A DNA stretch of 64,000 nucleotides from Proteus vulgaris (GCA_901472505.1 LR590468.1:3447501-3511500), one strand, 5' to 3'. Shown: positions 30,206-40,612, numbered from the stretch's first letter. Made by a program: numbers and translations. The notes: generated by a model not told the origin, from the letters alone.

Positions 30206-33097
30206 ATGAGTATAACAAAAGTAATTAATAGTACGCTTCACCCTATGGATGATTTATATAGTCAGAAAAAAGAGACTAATACTAATATAGTAGGAATAAA
30301 TAACAATAATAAAGTATATAATAAAGAACTCAAGATACAAAAAAAAGAGAAAAATTTCAGTCTAAATAATGCAAACAATTATGTGTATTTAGGTTCGACA
30401 AATATGCCACTGCTTAACAATATGGGGATTACGCTTACAGATGATGGCTCATTAATGTTAATTAAAGGAAAAACATATGATTTATTTACAGGGTTATATC
30501 AAAAACACATAAAAAATGGATTTAAATATAATGTGTTTAATATTGAATCAAAAACGGGTGAAGATATGAGGTTTAAAGAGCTTTATGTCGATTCACAAGG
30601 CTATTTAATTGGAAATAGAAGAAGTGAAAACCAAATAGAAAATAAAGATAAAATTAACAGTGAACTTTATAAAATTAAATTTAGTAAGATAGAAAAAGAT
30701 TATAATTTAAAAGATGATTCATTAAGTGAAATTGATAATAATTTCATTATAGAATATGAGAGATATGTAGTCGAAAGTAATTTAAAGCATGATTTATCAA
30801 GTATCAATAATATTATAGAAATCAAAGAGAATAATATTTTAAAATTAAATAGAGAAGGACTAAATATAACAATAGAAGTTAAAGATAATCAACTTGTTAC
30901 AACTGGATTACCTGCTACCTTATTATCTAAGGGGGATGAGGTTGATAGTGAAGCCTTCGTTAAAAAACATAAAATTAGGCTTCCATTAAAAAAAACAGAT
31001 AAAATATTAGCAATAAAACCAATATTAAATCAAGTCCAACTTGTGGTAGATAAAGGTAATAAAATAAAGATATATTATCTTGATCCTTTGAACATTTTTG
31101 CTATTAAAGATTATCAGTACGAAGTGACTCGTTTAAAACAAGAACCACCTTTATCTTTTTATTCGATGATAGGCGAAAATAATTATAAAAACTATCATTC
31201 AGGACAACCTTTTTCGACTCAAACAATAGGTAATTTTAGTAGCCGACATATTCCTTTTATTTCATCATTTATTGATAATGCAAGGATCCATATTGATAAA
31301 GCAAAACAACAATATGCATTAAAAAAATATGATGCAATGGTGAAGAATATAGCGAAAAGTATTGATCCTGGATTTCGAGGGATATTTTCTAATATTAAAG
31401 GTTTAACTAATTCATCAAGTCTACCTAATAAGAGTAAAAATATAGCATTATATAGTATAAAGAAAAATATCCATAAAGATTATGAAGTGATAAATAGAGT
31501 TATTAAAGGAATTAATAATGGTATAAAACAAGGTGAAGTAATTTACTCTTTAGTTAAAGAGTTAAAAAAGAGTGAAAGTATTACAATTAGCCATGATAAT
31601 GATATTCGTGCATTTTTTGGCATTAATGTATTTAATTTATCAGGCAATATGGGAGTAAATGCTTTTATATTAGCGAATTACGCTAAAAATCATTCACTTA
31701 TATTATCAAAAAATGAGAAAGATAAAGTCACATTCTCATTTATTAATAAAGCTAATGCCAATGTTTCGGGGGGGTTATCGGCAGGGATCACTAGTTATAA
31801 TAAGCAATGGCAGGATGGAGCGATTGATTATGGACTGGTTACTCCTGTAATGGCAAGTGTACTTCTTGATATAAACTATAAAAAACACTCGAGTTTTTCA
31901 TTTACGATTGAGTTAAAAAATGTAAGTGAGTTTATTAATAAAGGATTAGATCTCTCTGAAAATGAACTTCAATATAATTCAATACTAGAAACCAATAAAA
32001 AAATGGCATTCTCATTAGGAAGTGAGATAAGAAGTGAAATCAATTTAAATATTGAAACTAACCTTAATCCAGATACAAAAGTCATTATACCAAGAAATGC
32101 TATTGGTACTAATTTTGCGTTAAATTTGATGAAGCTAGATTTAAATATCAATAAACTCATCTCTTATGGCGAGATAGAGTCTAAGAGCTCAGAAAAAAAG
32201 GTTAATCTTGACTTTTTTGAATTTTATCGAGACCTAAAAATTACGCCATCAACAACAAGTTCTACAAATCATATTCAATGGTATCCTTTAGCAACGGTTA
32301 AAAATTTTGAGACAATGCTACAAAAAAAGATTAATTCCTTATTTAGAATACCTGTTTATGATAGTGAGTATAATAAAAAGAAGAAAGAATTTGAAGAAAA
32401 AAGGAAAGATTTAAAAGGAATATATAAGAGAACACTCAAACTAAATAAGTTATTTGATACTTATCCTAATGAGTACGATGTTTCTAGTAGTATTAATAAA
32501 CTTGATAATATCTATTTATCTTTATCAGCAAATAAAAAACAAAGTAATAAACTGGATGGCTTGTTACAAAGTAAAAAATTAAACCCAAAAGATAATTTAA
32601 TAAATCAATCAACATACTTAACTAATGAAAATGCTAAATTAAAACAATTTCTATCAGACTTAAAAGAGAGAAAAGAAACACTGTCTTCACAAGAAAAAGA
32701 TAATATGAATGAAAAATTCAAACCTTATTTTATTTCTAAATATCAATTAGATCCAAGAAGTAAGGAGATCTATAATGGGGTTAAAACAAGGGTTCAAATA
32801 CTTTTAGATGAAGTGAGAGTGAATAAAAATCTTAATTTAAATGAGATCAAAAATAAGTTAGATAATTTATATAATGAATCAAAGAAAGAATTAAATAAAG
32901 TTAAATATTATATTAATTCTATAGATGTTATGTCGGTAAGCGAGTTAGCGGATAAAGGTAAATCATTACCGCTAATATTTTTGCGCTTAGGAAGTAAAAA
33001 ATCTATTTCACATCATCAAATTAAGGGGGAAATTAAATTCTCTTATGATGAAAACAGAGCACAATTAGAAAAAATATCTACAAATTATTATTTTTGA
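30206..33097 (+). CDS. AvrE/DspE-like large protein (putative type III effector relative)
   Basis: About 963 residues, rich in Asn, Lys, Ile and Ser, with codons far more A/T-biased than its neighbours. The N-terminal 60 residues are polar, without signal peptide. Residues about 60-300 have beta-strand/turn repeats such as ITLTDDGSLMLIKG. The C-terminal two thirds resemble remembered AvrE/DspE sequence block by block: a helical stretch then SESITISHDNDIRAFF and NHSLILSK (DspE SMSFSRSYG, NLSFSR), SSFSFTIELKN (DspE SISLELKR) and the tail LIFLRLGSKKSIS...GEIKFSYDENRA (DspE ALLLGTSNSAAMS...GTINFKYGQDQN). It is roughly half the length of DspE; I see no WxxxE motif. The ATG at 30206 has GAGG upstream; an earlier ATG at 30191 is possible. 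No chaperone or secretion genes are nearby. The homology is a reading by eye and not a database result. Confidence 0.55.
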   Translation: MSITKVINSTLHPMDDLYSQKKETNTNIVGINNNNKVYNKELKIQKKEKNFSLNNANNYVYLGSTNMPLLNNMGITLTDDGSLMLIKGKTYDLFTGLYQKHIKNGFKYNVFNIESKTGEDMRFKELYVDSQGYLIGNRRSENQIENKDKINSELYKIKFSKIEKDYNLKDDSLSEIDNNFIIEYERYVVESNLKHDLSSINNIIEIKENNILKLNREGLNITIEVKDNQLVTTGLPATLLSKGDEVDSEAFVKKHKIRLPLKKTDKILAIKPILNQVQLVVDKGNKIKIYYLDPLNIFAIKDYQYEVTRLKQEPPLSFYSMIGENNYKNYHSGQPFSTQTIGNFSSRHIPFISSFIDNARIHIDKAKQQYALKKYDAMVKNIAKSIDPGFRGIFSNIKGLTNSSSLPNKSKNIALYSIKKNIHKDYEVINRVIKGINNGIKQGEVIYSLVKELKKSESITISHDNDIRAFFGINVFNLSGNMGVNAFILANYAKNHSLILSKNEKDKVTFSFINKANANVSGGLSAGITSYNKQWQDGAIDYGLVTPVMASVLLDINYKKHSSFSFTIELKNVSEFINKGLDLSENELQYNSILETNKKMAFSLGSEIRSEINLNIETNLNPDTKVIIPRNAIGTNFALNLMKLDLNINKLISYGEIESKSSEKKVNLDFFEFYRDLKITPSTTSSTNHIQWYPLATVKNFETMLQKKINSLFRIPVYDSEYNKKKKEFEEKRKDLKGIYKRTLKLNKLFDTYPNEYDVSSSINKLDNIYLSLSANKKQSNKLDGLLQSKKLNPKDNLINQSTYLTNENAKLKQFLSDLKERKETLSSQEKDNMNEKFKPYFISKYQLDPRSKEIYNGVKTRVQILLDEVRVNKNLNLNEIKNKLDNLYNESKKELNKVKYYINSIDVMSVSELADKGKSLPLIFLRLGSKKSISHHQIKGEIKFSYDENRAQLEKISTNYYF

Positions 33098-33343
33098 TAA
33101 ATCATTTGTTTACCTTATGTGTTTTAAGGGAAAATCGTATGGTTAATCGATAATATAATGTTTATTAAAGGTTTTTTTATAACACTGAAAAGTATAAAAT
33201 TTTATTTATCTTTAAAAATGTCTGTTTTGTGGAATTTATCTCTAATTAATGAATATTATCGAAAAGATAAGTTTATTAAATTGCAATTTCACTTGTCTTG
33301 GTGATATAAAGTTGTTTCCCATGTTTATCAGACAATATACTTA

Positions 33344-33952
33344 ATGAATATAGCAGAACTTCTTGAGCAAATAGCAGAGAAAGGATGGTGTGTGTGGGAT
33401 GACTTCCTCACACCAGAAGCTGTTCAACAATTGCGAGCTTGTTTTGGTGATAATGCTCAACAAGCACGTATAGGTCGTCATGAAAATCGACAAGCAGAGA
33501 CGACAATACGCAGTGATAAAATAAGCTGGCTAGAACCTAATATGGGGATACCTGTTCAGCATTATTTAACGCAGATGGCGTCTATTCAACGAGCTGTAAA
33601 TCGTGAGTTTTTTCTAGGGCTTTTTGAATATGAAGCGCATTTTGCTTGTTATGAAAAAGGGGCTTTTTATAAAAAGCATCTTGATGCTTTTAGAGAAAAT
33701 GTTACTCGACGCTTAACGACTGTATTATATCTTAATGAGGATTGGACAAAAGAAGACGGTGGCGAATTAGTTATTTATGATTTAGACGATAATGAACTTG
33801 CAACAGTTGCTCCTAAAGGTGGACGTTTAGTTGTTTTCCTTTCAGAACAATTTCCTCATGAAGTACTTCCTACTTATAAAGAGAGAATAAGTATTGCAGG
33901 TTGGTTTCGTGTAAATGGTGTCAGGGATAATTTTCTTGATATAGCAAGTTAA
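33344..33952 (+). CDS. 2-oxoglutarate/Fe(II) oxygenase, prolyl-hydroxylase type
   Basis: A 202-residue cytoplasmic dioxygenase with a complete iron site: H112 and D114 in KKHLDAF, H172 in FPHEVLP, and R181 (RISIAGWF) to bind 2-oxoglutarate. The core LTTVLYLNEDW and EDGGELVIY is that of bacterial prolyl-4-hydroxylase domain proteins (P4Hc); the Pseudomonas member hydroxylates a proline of EF-Tu. Whether that is the target here is inference. The gene sits between the AvrE-like gene and ycdY with its own terminator and is not part of this block in E. coli. Confidence 0.82.
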   Translation: MNIAELLEQIAEKGWCVWDDFLTPEAVQQLRACFGDNAQQARIGRHENRQAETTIRSDKISWLEPNMGIPVQHYLTQMASIQRAVNREFFLGLFEYEAHFACYEKGAFYKKHLDAFRENVTRRLTTVLYLNEDWTKEDGGELVIYDLDDNELATVAPKGGRLVVFLSEQFPHEVLPTYKERISIAGWFRVNGVRDNFLDIAS

Positions 33953-34038
33953 CTAATGTAATTAAAATGCTGTTGTCATAAAGTGATTTTTATTGTTTTT
34001 TATAAAATTGCTTTAAAAGATAAGTGGCATGGGATGAG

Positions 34039-34088
34039 GCGCGTTTCTTATATTAAGTAAAAGCTTAATTATTAAGAGCGCGCTTTTT
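34039..34088 (+). terminator. Terminator after the oxygenase gene
   Basis: Long imperfect hairpin: GCGCG...TTAAG on the left pairs with CTTAA...GCGCGC on the right around a short A-rich loop, followed by TTTTT. Confidence 0.7.
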
Positions 34089-34186
34089 CTGTTTTAAGAT
34101 TAAGTGAATAACCATAAAAAAGAAAAAAGTTGATTTTTTTATCGTTAAAAGCACAATAACCCGAAACTTTTTAGGATAAAAATACA

Positions 34187-34759
34187 ATGAACGAATTCTC
34201 AATAGTTTGCCGACTGTTAGGCACATTATTTCAAAGATCCCCCAATGACCCTATTTTAGCGCCAATTATTAAAATGATTGCTGAAGGGAAATTGACCCAA
34301 TTATGGCCTCTGGAACAAGACGAGTTATTTAATACACTAAAAAATAGTGTTAAAGATTTGACTACCGTTGAAGCAGATTATCAATCTCTTCTTGGCAACA
34401 AAGTTCCTGCGGTGTCTATTTATGCTCATGATTATGGAGAGATCAAAGAAGACGATATTCGTCAGTTCTTAGTCGCAAGAGGCATGCCTGTTAGTGAAAG
34501 TGCCACAGATAGCTTTGGTGCTTTATTACTTGCAGCCTCCTGGCTTGAGGATAATTCGGCACAAGATGAATTATTAGCTCAAATACAACTATTTGATGAG
34601 TATCTATTGCCTTGGGCTGGGATCTTCTTAGGGAAGGTTGAAGCTCATGCAACAAGTGGCTTTTATCGTACCTTAGCAGGTATTGCACGGGGCGCATTAT
34701 CAGCATTACGTGAAGAACTCTCTGATGATGCCGAGAGCGAAGAGGCTGAATCAGAGTAA
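34187..34759 (+). CDS. ycdY: TorD/DmsD-family chaperone YcdY
   Basis: A 190-residue all-helical protein of the TorD family of redox-enzyme maturation chaperones. In E. coli, YcdY boosts the zinc phosphatase YcdX and is linked to swarming. The family segment is seen as YQSLLGNKVPAVSIYAHDYGE and the closing YRTLAGIARGAL, with an acidic tail. E. coli order is ghrA-ycdX-ycdY. Here ycdX is not between them, so the presumed client is missing locally. Confidence 0.82.
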   Translation: MNEFSIVCRLLGTLFQRSPNDPILAPIIKMIAEGKLTQLWPLEQDELFNTLKNSVKDLTTVEADYQSLLGNKVPAVSIYAHDYGEIKEDDIRQFLVARGMPVSESATDSFGALLLAASWLEDNSAQDELLAQIQLFDEYLLPWAGIFLGKVEAHATSGFYRTLAGIARGALSALREELSDDAESEEAESE

Positions 34760-34799
34760 TATCATACTTTCTTTGTAATGGTATTTTACTATTCATAAA

Positions 34800-34825
34800 A
34801 AAGGCAAACCATTAGGTTTGCCTTT
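34800..34825. terminator. Bidirectional terminator between ycdY and yceB
   Basis: Perfect 11-bp stem AAAGGCAAACC / GGTTTGCCTTT with a four-base loop, A-run before and T-rich after, between convergent genes. Confidence 0.88.
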
Positions 34826-34868
34826 CTCGTTAATGACGATAAATATTTTTAATCAACTCACGTAACTA

Positions 34869-35424
34869 TTAGAGTTGGATCACGAATTTACCTGGCTTAA
34901 CTTCAATCCCTTTAGCTAGTTTAAACGCTGCAGCTTCGGCACTATTTTTTTCTGGGTCAAGAACATAAACAGGTTGATTATCAAAGTAAGTTGTGATTGT
35001 TGTATCTAAATAAGGTTTTAGTGCCACAACTACCGCATCCATTTTTTCTGGTGATACTTTGTAGTTATCAATAGTCATTGATTTTATATATATCGCCCCT
35101 TGATCTGCTTGATAAGAGGGTTGACCTGATAATATAAGATCAACTTTGGCACTGGTTTTACCAAAGAATGAGTTAATTTTTTAGGTCGGCTGTACCAGAA
35201 AGGTTAATTTTACCCGGCTCAGTACGGCCAATTTGAATAGTAAGATTGCTTAATTTAATATCAGCAGATACAACGTCATCTTCACCTATATGTTTCTGAA
35301 AATTTGTTTTTTGACTGATATAGTCATTAATGAGGTTTTCACTTACATCAAATTGTTTTAGCTGATCACAACCTGTGACTAAGCTTGTTAATACGAACAT
35401 GGTTGTTAGAAAAATAGCTTTCAT
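34869..35424 (-). pseudogene. yceB: YceB-type DUF1439 lipoprotein, frameshifted (+1)
   Basis: Outer-membrane-type lipoprotein of unknown role; E. coli YceB is the template. The first part starts at 35424 (AAGGAGT upstream), has lipobox LVTGC, and runs to LSGTADLKN before a stop. The rest continues in another frame: INSFFGKTSAKVDL then SMTIDNYKVSPEKM and KLAKGIEVKPGKFVI. The break is at an A6 run (T 35177-35182 on the plus strand); five A would restore a 184-residue protein. This is either a sequencing error or a young pseudogene. Neighbour mdtH lies 42 bp beyond on the same strand. Confidence 0.82.
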
Positions 35425-35466
35425 AAACACTCCTTGATCACTGATAATTAAGAGTTTACCTGATCT

Positions 35467-36669
35467 TTAGGGAGTAAGCATGGCTGTTTCTATTTTTTTA
35501 CGATTAAATTGGCGGTGTAGTGCATAAAGTGTTATGAAACCAACCGTTCCTAGTAAAAACCAAGGTAATTCAGGCATATTGAATTGATTACCTAAGTCAT
35601 ACATCCATCCACCGCCTGTATATCCAATGGCACCACCAAAAGCTAAACCTAATCGACTAAATCCCATATAACTGCCACGAGCCCGAGGATCGGCAAGTGA
35701 TGCACTTAACGTTTCACGCGCAGGCTCTGCGGTAATAGTACCGAGATAGAATAAACCAATAATTAGAAAAATACCTTGTAATGAGTGGATCATACCAACA
35801 GGGAACATGCTGATGCTCATTAAAAATAAACCCGCCATTAAACGTTGTTCTAATTTGAAGCGTTTCTCACTCCAGCGAGCAATAGGATAAAGCAACGTTA
35901 AAGAAAGTAAGGCTTCAATGGCATACATCCATTTTACAGAAGTCGGTGTGCCAGCAATATCGTTGACGATAATAGGGAACATCAGCATAACTTGAACAGA
36001 TAAGACAAAATAGCCTGTTAACGTTAAGACATAACTGACAAAGCGTTTATCCAGGAATACACGATTTAATCCTTCTTTAATTGGTGTTTTGGTGGTAGAT
36101 ATACGGTAGGCAGGTAATAGCCAAGCGTTAAATAAAGCGGCGATAACAAAAACACCTGCGCCAACCCAGCATACTAAATGAAAATCATATAGTAATAACC
36201 AACTACCAATAAGCGCACCAATAACAGCACCGGCACTATCTTGCATTAATAATAAAGAATAAAAACGACCACGTTCATAAGGACGGGTTAATTTAATAAC
36301 CAGTGCGGTGCGAGGCGGGTCAAATAATGTTCCCCCTAATGCGGATAAAATGCAAGATAACCAAAGTATCCAAGGTTGGTCTGCCATTGCCATTAAAGCA
36401 AAACCTAAAGCGCGTAATAACATTCCTGTTATTATCATTGGTTTTGCACCAAATCGGTCTGCAATAGCGCCACCAAAAATACCTAGACCTTGTTGAACTA
36501 ATTGCCTAAGCCCTAACGCAAAACCAACAATAACACCAGCCCAACCCAATTGTTCGACGAAACGAATGGAAATAAGTGGAAAAACGACAAAAAAGCCTAA
36601 GACAACTAACATATTGTCAATTAGGAGGAAGTATTTACCCAAGGTACGGGCTTGTGTTACCAGTGCCAT
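35467..36669 (-). CDS. mdtH: MFS multidrug efflux protein MdtH
   Basis: A 400-residue, 12-helix major-facilitator transporter; E. coli MdtH (402 residues) confers resistance to some quinolones when overexpressed. The start [37 protein letters not shown], here described by its first block, and the loop [13 protein letters not shown] (motif A between helices 2 and 3) match. [17 protein letters not shown] is the conserved central block. It lies upstream of yceB on the minus strand and divergent from rimJ, the same order as in E. coli. Confidence 0.92.
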   Translation of the reverse strand: MALVTQARTLGKYFLLIDNMLVVLGFFVVFPLISIRFVEQLGWAGVIVGFALGLRQLVQQGLGIFGGAIADRFGAKPMIITGMLLRALGFALMAMADQPWILWLSCILSALGGTLFDPPRTALVIKLTRPYERGRFYSLLLMQDSAGAVIGALIGSWLLLYDFHLVCWVGAGVFVIAALFNAWLLPAYRISTTKTPIKEGLNRVFLDKRFVSYVLTLTGYFVLSVQVMLMFPIIVNDIAGTPTSVKWMYAIEALLSLTLLYPIARWSEKRFKLEQRLMAGLFLMSISMFPVGMIHSLQGIFLIIGLFYLGTITAEPARETLSASLADPRARGSYMGFSRLGLAFGGAIGYTGGGWMYDLGNQFNMPELPWFLLGTVGFITLYALHRQFNRKKIETAMLTP

Positions 36670-36866
36670 TACTCACCATCAATAAGCAAATAATTTAAAT
36701 AAATAAGGGGGGGAATGAAATAATTTATTTCTTCGACTATTCTGTCTCTAAATGTGCATAATTCCTAGTAAATTAAAGATGATATTTTTTTATTAAGGTT
36801 AGTGGCAGAATAAGAAGAGTTGCTTCAGAATTAGGCTTATTTATATCAAAGGATAATGAGATCGTA

Positions 36867-37448
36867 ATGTTTGGTTATCGTGGTGGAATTCCTAAAATTC
36901 GTTTTGAAACACAAAGAATGATCATTCGTTTAGCATACGAACGAGATGCAGAAAGATTGGCTAATTATTATACATTAAATCGTCGTTTTTTAATTCCCTG
37001 GGAACCATTAAGAGATAAAACACACTATTTACCTTCTGGTTGGGAACATCGTTTACAATATATGAATGAATTACACCGGCAAGAAAGCGCTTTTCATTTT
37101 CTGTTATTAACGCAGAAAGAAGATGAAATTATTGGTGTTGCTAATTACAGTAATGTTATGCGTGGCGCTTTTAATGCCTGTTTTTTGGGATATTCAGTCG
37201 GTGAAAAATGGCAAGGGCAAGGGTATATGTCTGAAGCTTTAACGGAAACACTCCGTTATATGCAAAGACAACAGGGTATGCATCGAATTATGGCGAATTA
37301 TATGCCTCATAATTTACGTAGTGGAAATTTATTGGCCAAACATGGCTTTGAACGAGAAGGGTACGCCAAAAACTACCTGCAAATTAATCAAGAATGGCGA
37401 GATCACGTACTGACTGCATTAACAACGCGAAGCTATTTTAAACGTTAA
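36867..37448 (+). CDS. rimJ: Ribosomal-protein S5 alanine N-acetyltransferase
   Basis: GNAT-family enzyme acetylating the N-terminus of ribosomal protein S5. The 193 residues match E. coli RimJ (194): [16 protein letters not shown] at the start, the acetyl-CoA loop [17 protein letters not shown] and [18 protein letters not shown]. In E. coli rimJ is followed by yceH, yceM and murJ; here murJ follows directly after 244 bp without recognisable remains of yceH or yceM. Confidence 0.93.
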   Translation: MFGYRGGIPKIRFETQRMIIRLAYERDAERLANYYTLNRRFLIPWEPLRDKTHYLPSGWEHRLQYMNELHRQESAFHFLLLTQKEDEIIGVANYSNVMRGAFNACFLGYSVGEKWQGQGYMSEALTETLRYMQRQQGMHRIMANYMPHNLRSGNLLAKHGFEREGYAKNYLQINQEWRDHVLTALTTRSYFKR

Positions 37449-37692
37449 ATATATTGATCGTAATAACAGAAAAGTATTGTTGATAATTATCTTTCTAACT
37501 TCTTATGCTGGAAATGATGTTGAGAAAGATACGCACGAAGCGTTAAGAATAGGTGTTTTTTTTATTGTTTTGCTGGGTAAAAATAAACAGAGTCAGCTTA
37601 TTCCTAGCGAATTGAAGATTGATTTTTCGATGTTAGAGACGGAGTATAGTCCCTTTCTTTTTATTCCATTCAACAAAAATTAGAATGATTTT

Positions 37693-39233
37693 ATGAATTT
37701 ACTTAAATCACTTGCTGCGGTGAGTTCTATGACTATGTTTTCACGGGTCTTAGGATTTATTCGTGATGCAATCATTGCGCGTATTTTTGGCGCAGGTATG
37801 GCAACAGATGCTTTTTTTGTTGCGTTTAAATTACCAAATTTACTTCGCCGTATTTTTGCTGAAGGCGCATTTTCTCAAGCTTTTGTTCCGATATTAGCAG
37901 AATATAAAAATCAGCAGGGCGATGAAGCAACACGTACTTTTATTGCTTATGTTTCAGGTATGCTGACGTTGATCCTTGCGATTGTTACGTTGATTGGTAT
38001 TGTCGCTGCACCATGGGTTATTTATGTCACAGCGCCAGGTTTTAGTAACTCACCAGATAAGTTTCAACTTACGACTGATTTATTGCGAATAACGTTCCCT
38101 TATATTTTTCTTATTTCATTGGCTTCTTTAACGGGTTCAATTCTAAATACCTGGAACCGTTTTTCAGTACCTGCTTTTGCACCCACTTTACTCAATATCA
38201 GCATGATCTTTTTTGCTTTGGTTGTTGCTCCTTATTGTAATCCCCCCATTATGGCATTGGCATGGGCGGTTGTTGCTGGTGGGATATTACAACTTGGTTA
38301 TCAATTACCACATTTGAAAAAAAATCGGTATGCTTGTACTACCTCGAGTCTCATTTAAAAACAGCGGAGTCTGGCGTGTTTTAAAATTAATGGGGCCAGC
38401 TATTTTGGGTGTTTCAGTTAGCCAAATTTCCCTAATTATCAATACAATTTTTGCCTCTTTTTTAGTTTCAGGCTCCGTTTCATGGATGTATTATGCAGAC
38501 CGATTAATGGAGTTACCTACAGGCGTCTTAGGGGTTGCATTGGGAACTATTTTACTTCCTTCATTATCAAAGAGCTTTGCTAGTGGGAATACTGAAGAAT
38601 ATAGAAAGCTGATGGATTGGGGGTTAAGATTGTGCTTTTTATTAGCCTTGCCTTGTACTATTGGTTTAGCTGTATTATCTGGGCCGTTAACAGCGTCTTT
38701 ATTTCAGTACGGAAATTTTAAAGCTCACGATGCGTTAATGACACAACAGGCGTTAATTGCTTACTGTGTTGGGCTGATGGGGCTTATTATCATAAAAATC
38801 CTAGCGCCAGGTTTCTATTCTCGTCAGGATATTAAAACACCAGTAAAAATTGCTATTGCAACATTAATACTGACACAATTAATGAATCTTGCATTTATTG
38901 GTAGCCTAAAACATGTTGGTCTTGCGCTTTCAATCGGTATTGCCGCCTGTTTTAATGCTGCGATGCTGTTTTGGCAAATCCGTAAGAAAAAATATTTATC
39001 AACCTTTGGCGGGGTGGCCTGTATTTTTATTAAAACTAGCGGTTGCGCTGGTGGTTATGGGGGCTGTTTTAGTTGGCATGTTATGGGTTATGCCAAGCTG
39101 GGATGTGGGAAGTATGCTAATGCGTATTTTACGTCTATTACTGGTCGTTGTAGTCGGGGCTGGTAGTTATTTTGTTGCCTTGTATATATTAGGTTTTAGA
39201 CCTCGACATTTTTCATTACGTGCTGCTTTATAA
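37693..39233 (+). pseudogene. murJ: Lipid II flippase MurJ, two apparent +1 frameshifts
   Basis: MurJ flips lipid II across the inner membrane for peptidoglycan synthesis and is essential in E. coli. The reading is in three frames: [20 protein letters not shown] to LPHLKK; then [11 protein letters not shown] to QIRKK; then [13 protein letters not shown] to the end. Each join matches E. coli MurJ exactly. The breaks are at A8 (38317-38324, should be A7) and A6 (38987-38992, should be A5). Repaired, the protein is 512 residues with about 14 membrane helices, against 511 in E. coli. Two independent A-run gains in an essential gene argue for base-calling error over real inactivation. Confidence 0.9.
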
Positions 39234-39246
39234 CTCATAAGATAGA

Positions 39247-39275
39247 CTCCTCGCTTTTGGGATAAAAGCGGGGAG
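39247..39275 (+). terminator. Hairpin downstream of murJ
   Basis: A 12-bp stem CTCCTCGCTTTT / AAAAGCGGGGAG (one G-T pair) with a five-base loop just after the murJ stop; the following tract is A/T-rich but not a clean T-run. Confidence 0.6.
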
Positions 39276-39832
39276 ATTAAATTAACAATATTTTTATCAG
39301 TGTTATTCCTCTCATTTAGATCCTTTCTCTATTTCTAGACTATTTATAATGCAACATTGATCACACTTTTGGCATTTAGTTAGATTGGCTTTATGCCGTC
39401 TAAAAAGAAAAATAGAATAAAAAACGCAGAAATTTTTTTTCTTCATTATTTTTTTTATTAAATTTTTTTTCCAATTTCTGAATGATTTATACAGTTTTTC
39501 GGCATTAACATGTGTTTTTTAAGAAATATTCATAAATTATTCTAATCATTAATCATATCGAATATCTTTAGACAATTTGTTGATCAATGGTGAGATTCTA
39601 CATAAAGTAAAAAAATAGACGCTATATTCTAAGTACTTACGGTTTGACGAATTATCTTTTTTTAGATAAACTCTCTGGTGTTGTCTAGGTTTAAAAAATG
39701 ACACATCTGTTAAATATTTCTTACTAAATGATGAGATATTACAAATATTTCAAAATATTGCAGTATATTTTAAAATATTTGATTTTTTTGATTTAAGACA
39801 TATTATTATTTCTTTATTCAGGTAGATTAACC
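39276..39832. other. A/T-rich non-coding stretch after murJ
   Basis: No gene recognised. In E. coli this side of murJ is where flgN and the flg genes begin; none of their sequence is recognisable here. Confidence 0.5.
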
Positions 39833-40009
39833 GTGACTGTAAAGTTATTTGCTTGTTATCGTTCAGTACTACTGAAAGTGATCATATCTATTTTGTCTGC
39901 GCTTCAAATAGGTAATACGATTGCTGGGGATAAGCAGTAAACAATAGGTCGTGTGAATAATGAAATTAATGCTAAATCTATTATTAATAGACAATTAGAT
40001 TACTGGTAA
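39833..40009 (+). pseudogene. Fragment of a secreted-protein gene
   Basis: A GTG-started 35-codon frame encodes a signal-peptide-like sequence (basic start, then SVLLKVIISILSALQIG, then GDKQ) and ends in TAA. Reading on in the same frame gives 22 more protein-like codons (TIGRVNNEINAKSII...) before a second stop. It looks like the decayed 5' end of an exported-protein gene; I cannot name the family. Low confidence. Confidence 0.25.
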
Positions 40010-40261
40010 TTCGGTATGGTACACTAATTATTGCTTTCATTTGTCCGCCATTGTTTTCTGTTTTTCCCTCTCTTTTCAAATCATTCGCCACCGTTCTTAT
40101 TTTTTTCATTAATAGCTCAATAACTCAAATATTTCTTCGTTTGTTCGTTATACTCAAAGTAGTTATAAACGATTAGATATTCCAAGTTTAAAGACGACTG
40201 AACAATCAATTAGTTGATTTTTTTAGTAAGAATAAAAATAAAAGAGTGTCAAGGATCTACT

Positions 40262-40534
40262 ATGAAAAAAGCCATTATCATCTCTGTGTCATTAGCTACG
40301 TTATTTCTTGCTGGTTGTACTGCTGACGGGAAATTTAATACCTCAAAATTAACGCCAGTTAATTGTGTGGGGGTATTTGACAAGACAAATGAACAGCTGT
40401 CATTTACGGCTAAAGATGTCAACGATCGCCTTTATAGCCCAAGCAAACCAATAGATAGCGTTGATGGTTGGATTGAGGTAAAAGATATCAGAGGGCTATT
40501 GTGTCAGGATGTTATAACTGCTAATGAAGATTAG
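40262..40534 (+). CDS. Small lipoprotein of unknown function
   Basis: A 90-residue precursor with an ideal lipoprotein signal peptide: MKKAIIISVSLATLFLAGC, lipobox ending at C19. The mature part (about 72 residues) has two further cysteines (NCVGV and LLCQD) and ends in acidic residues; no family is recognised. The start at 40262 has AAGGA ten bases upstream; the frame stays open 16 codons further but those do not fit a signal peptide. It lies alone between murJ and argS. Confidence 0.7.
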   Translation: MKKAIIISVSLATLFLAGCTADGKFNTSKLTPVNCVGVFDKTNEQLSFTAKDVNDRLYSPSKPIDSVDGWIEVKDIRGLLCQDVITANED

Positions 40535-40612
40535 ACTAAATAGCATTGGAAGTTTATTGAGTGATTGTTAGAAGTGGTTTTTGACGATATTGAATTAAGA
40601 GTAATAGATAAA

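Noticed and set aside
30206..33097. RTX toxin or adhesin as identity of the large A/T-rich gene
   Set aside because: No glycine-rich nonapeptide repeats, no signal peptide, and no secretion genes of type I or two-partner systems beside it.
34869..35430. Two separate small genes in the yceB position
   Set aside because: The two frames join into one DUF1439 lipoprotein when the A6 run is read as A5, and the second has no ribosome site of its own.
37477..37683. 68-codon frame between rimJ and murJ
   Set aside because: TTG start without ribosome site, no recognisable family, atypical composition; it holds no remains of yceH or yceM.
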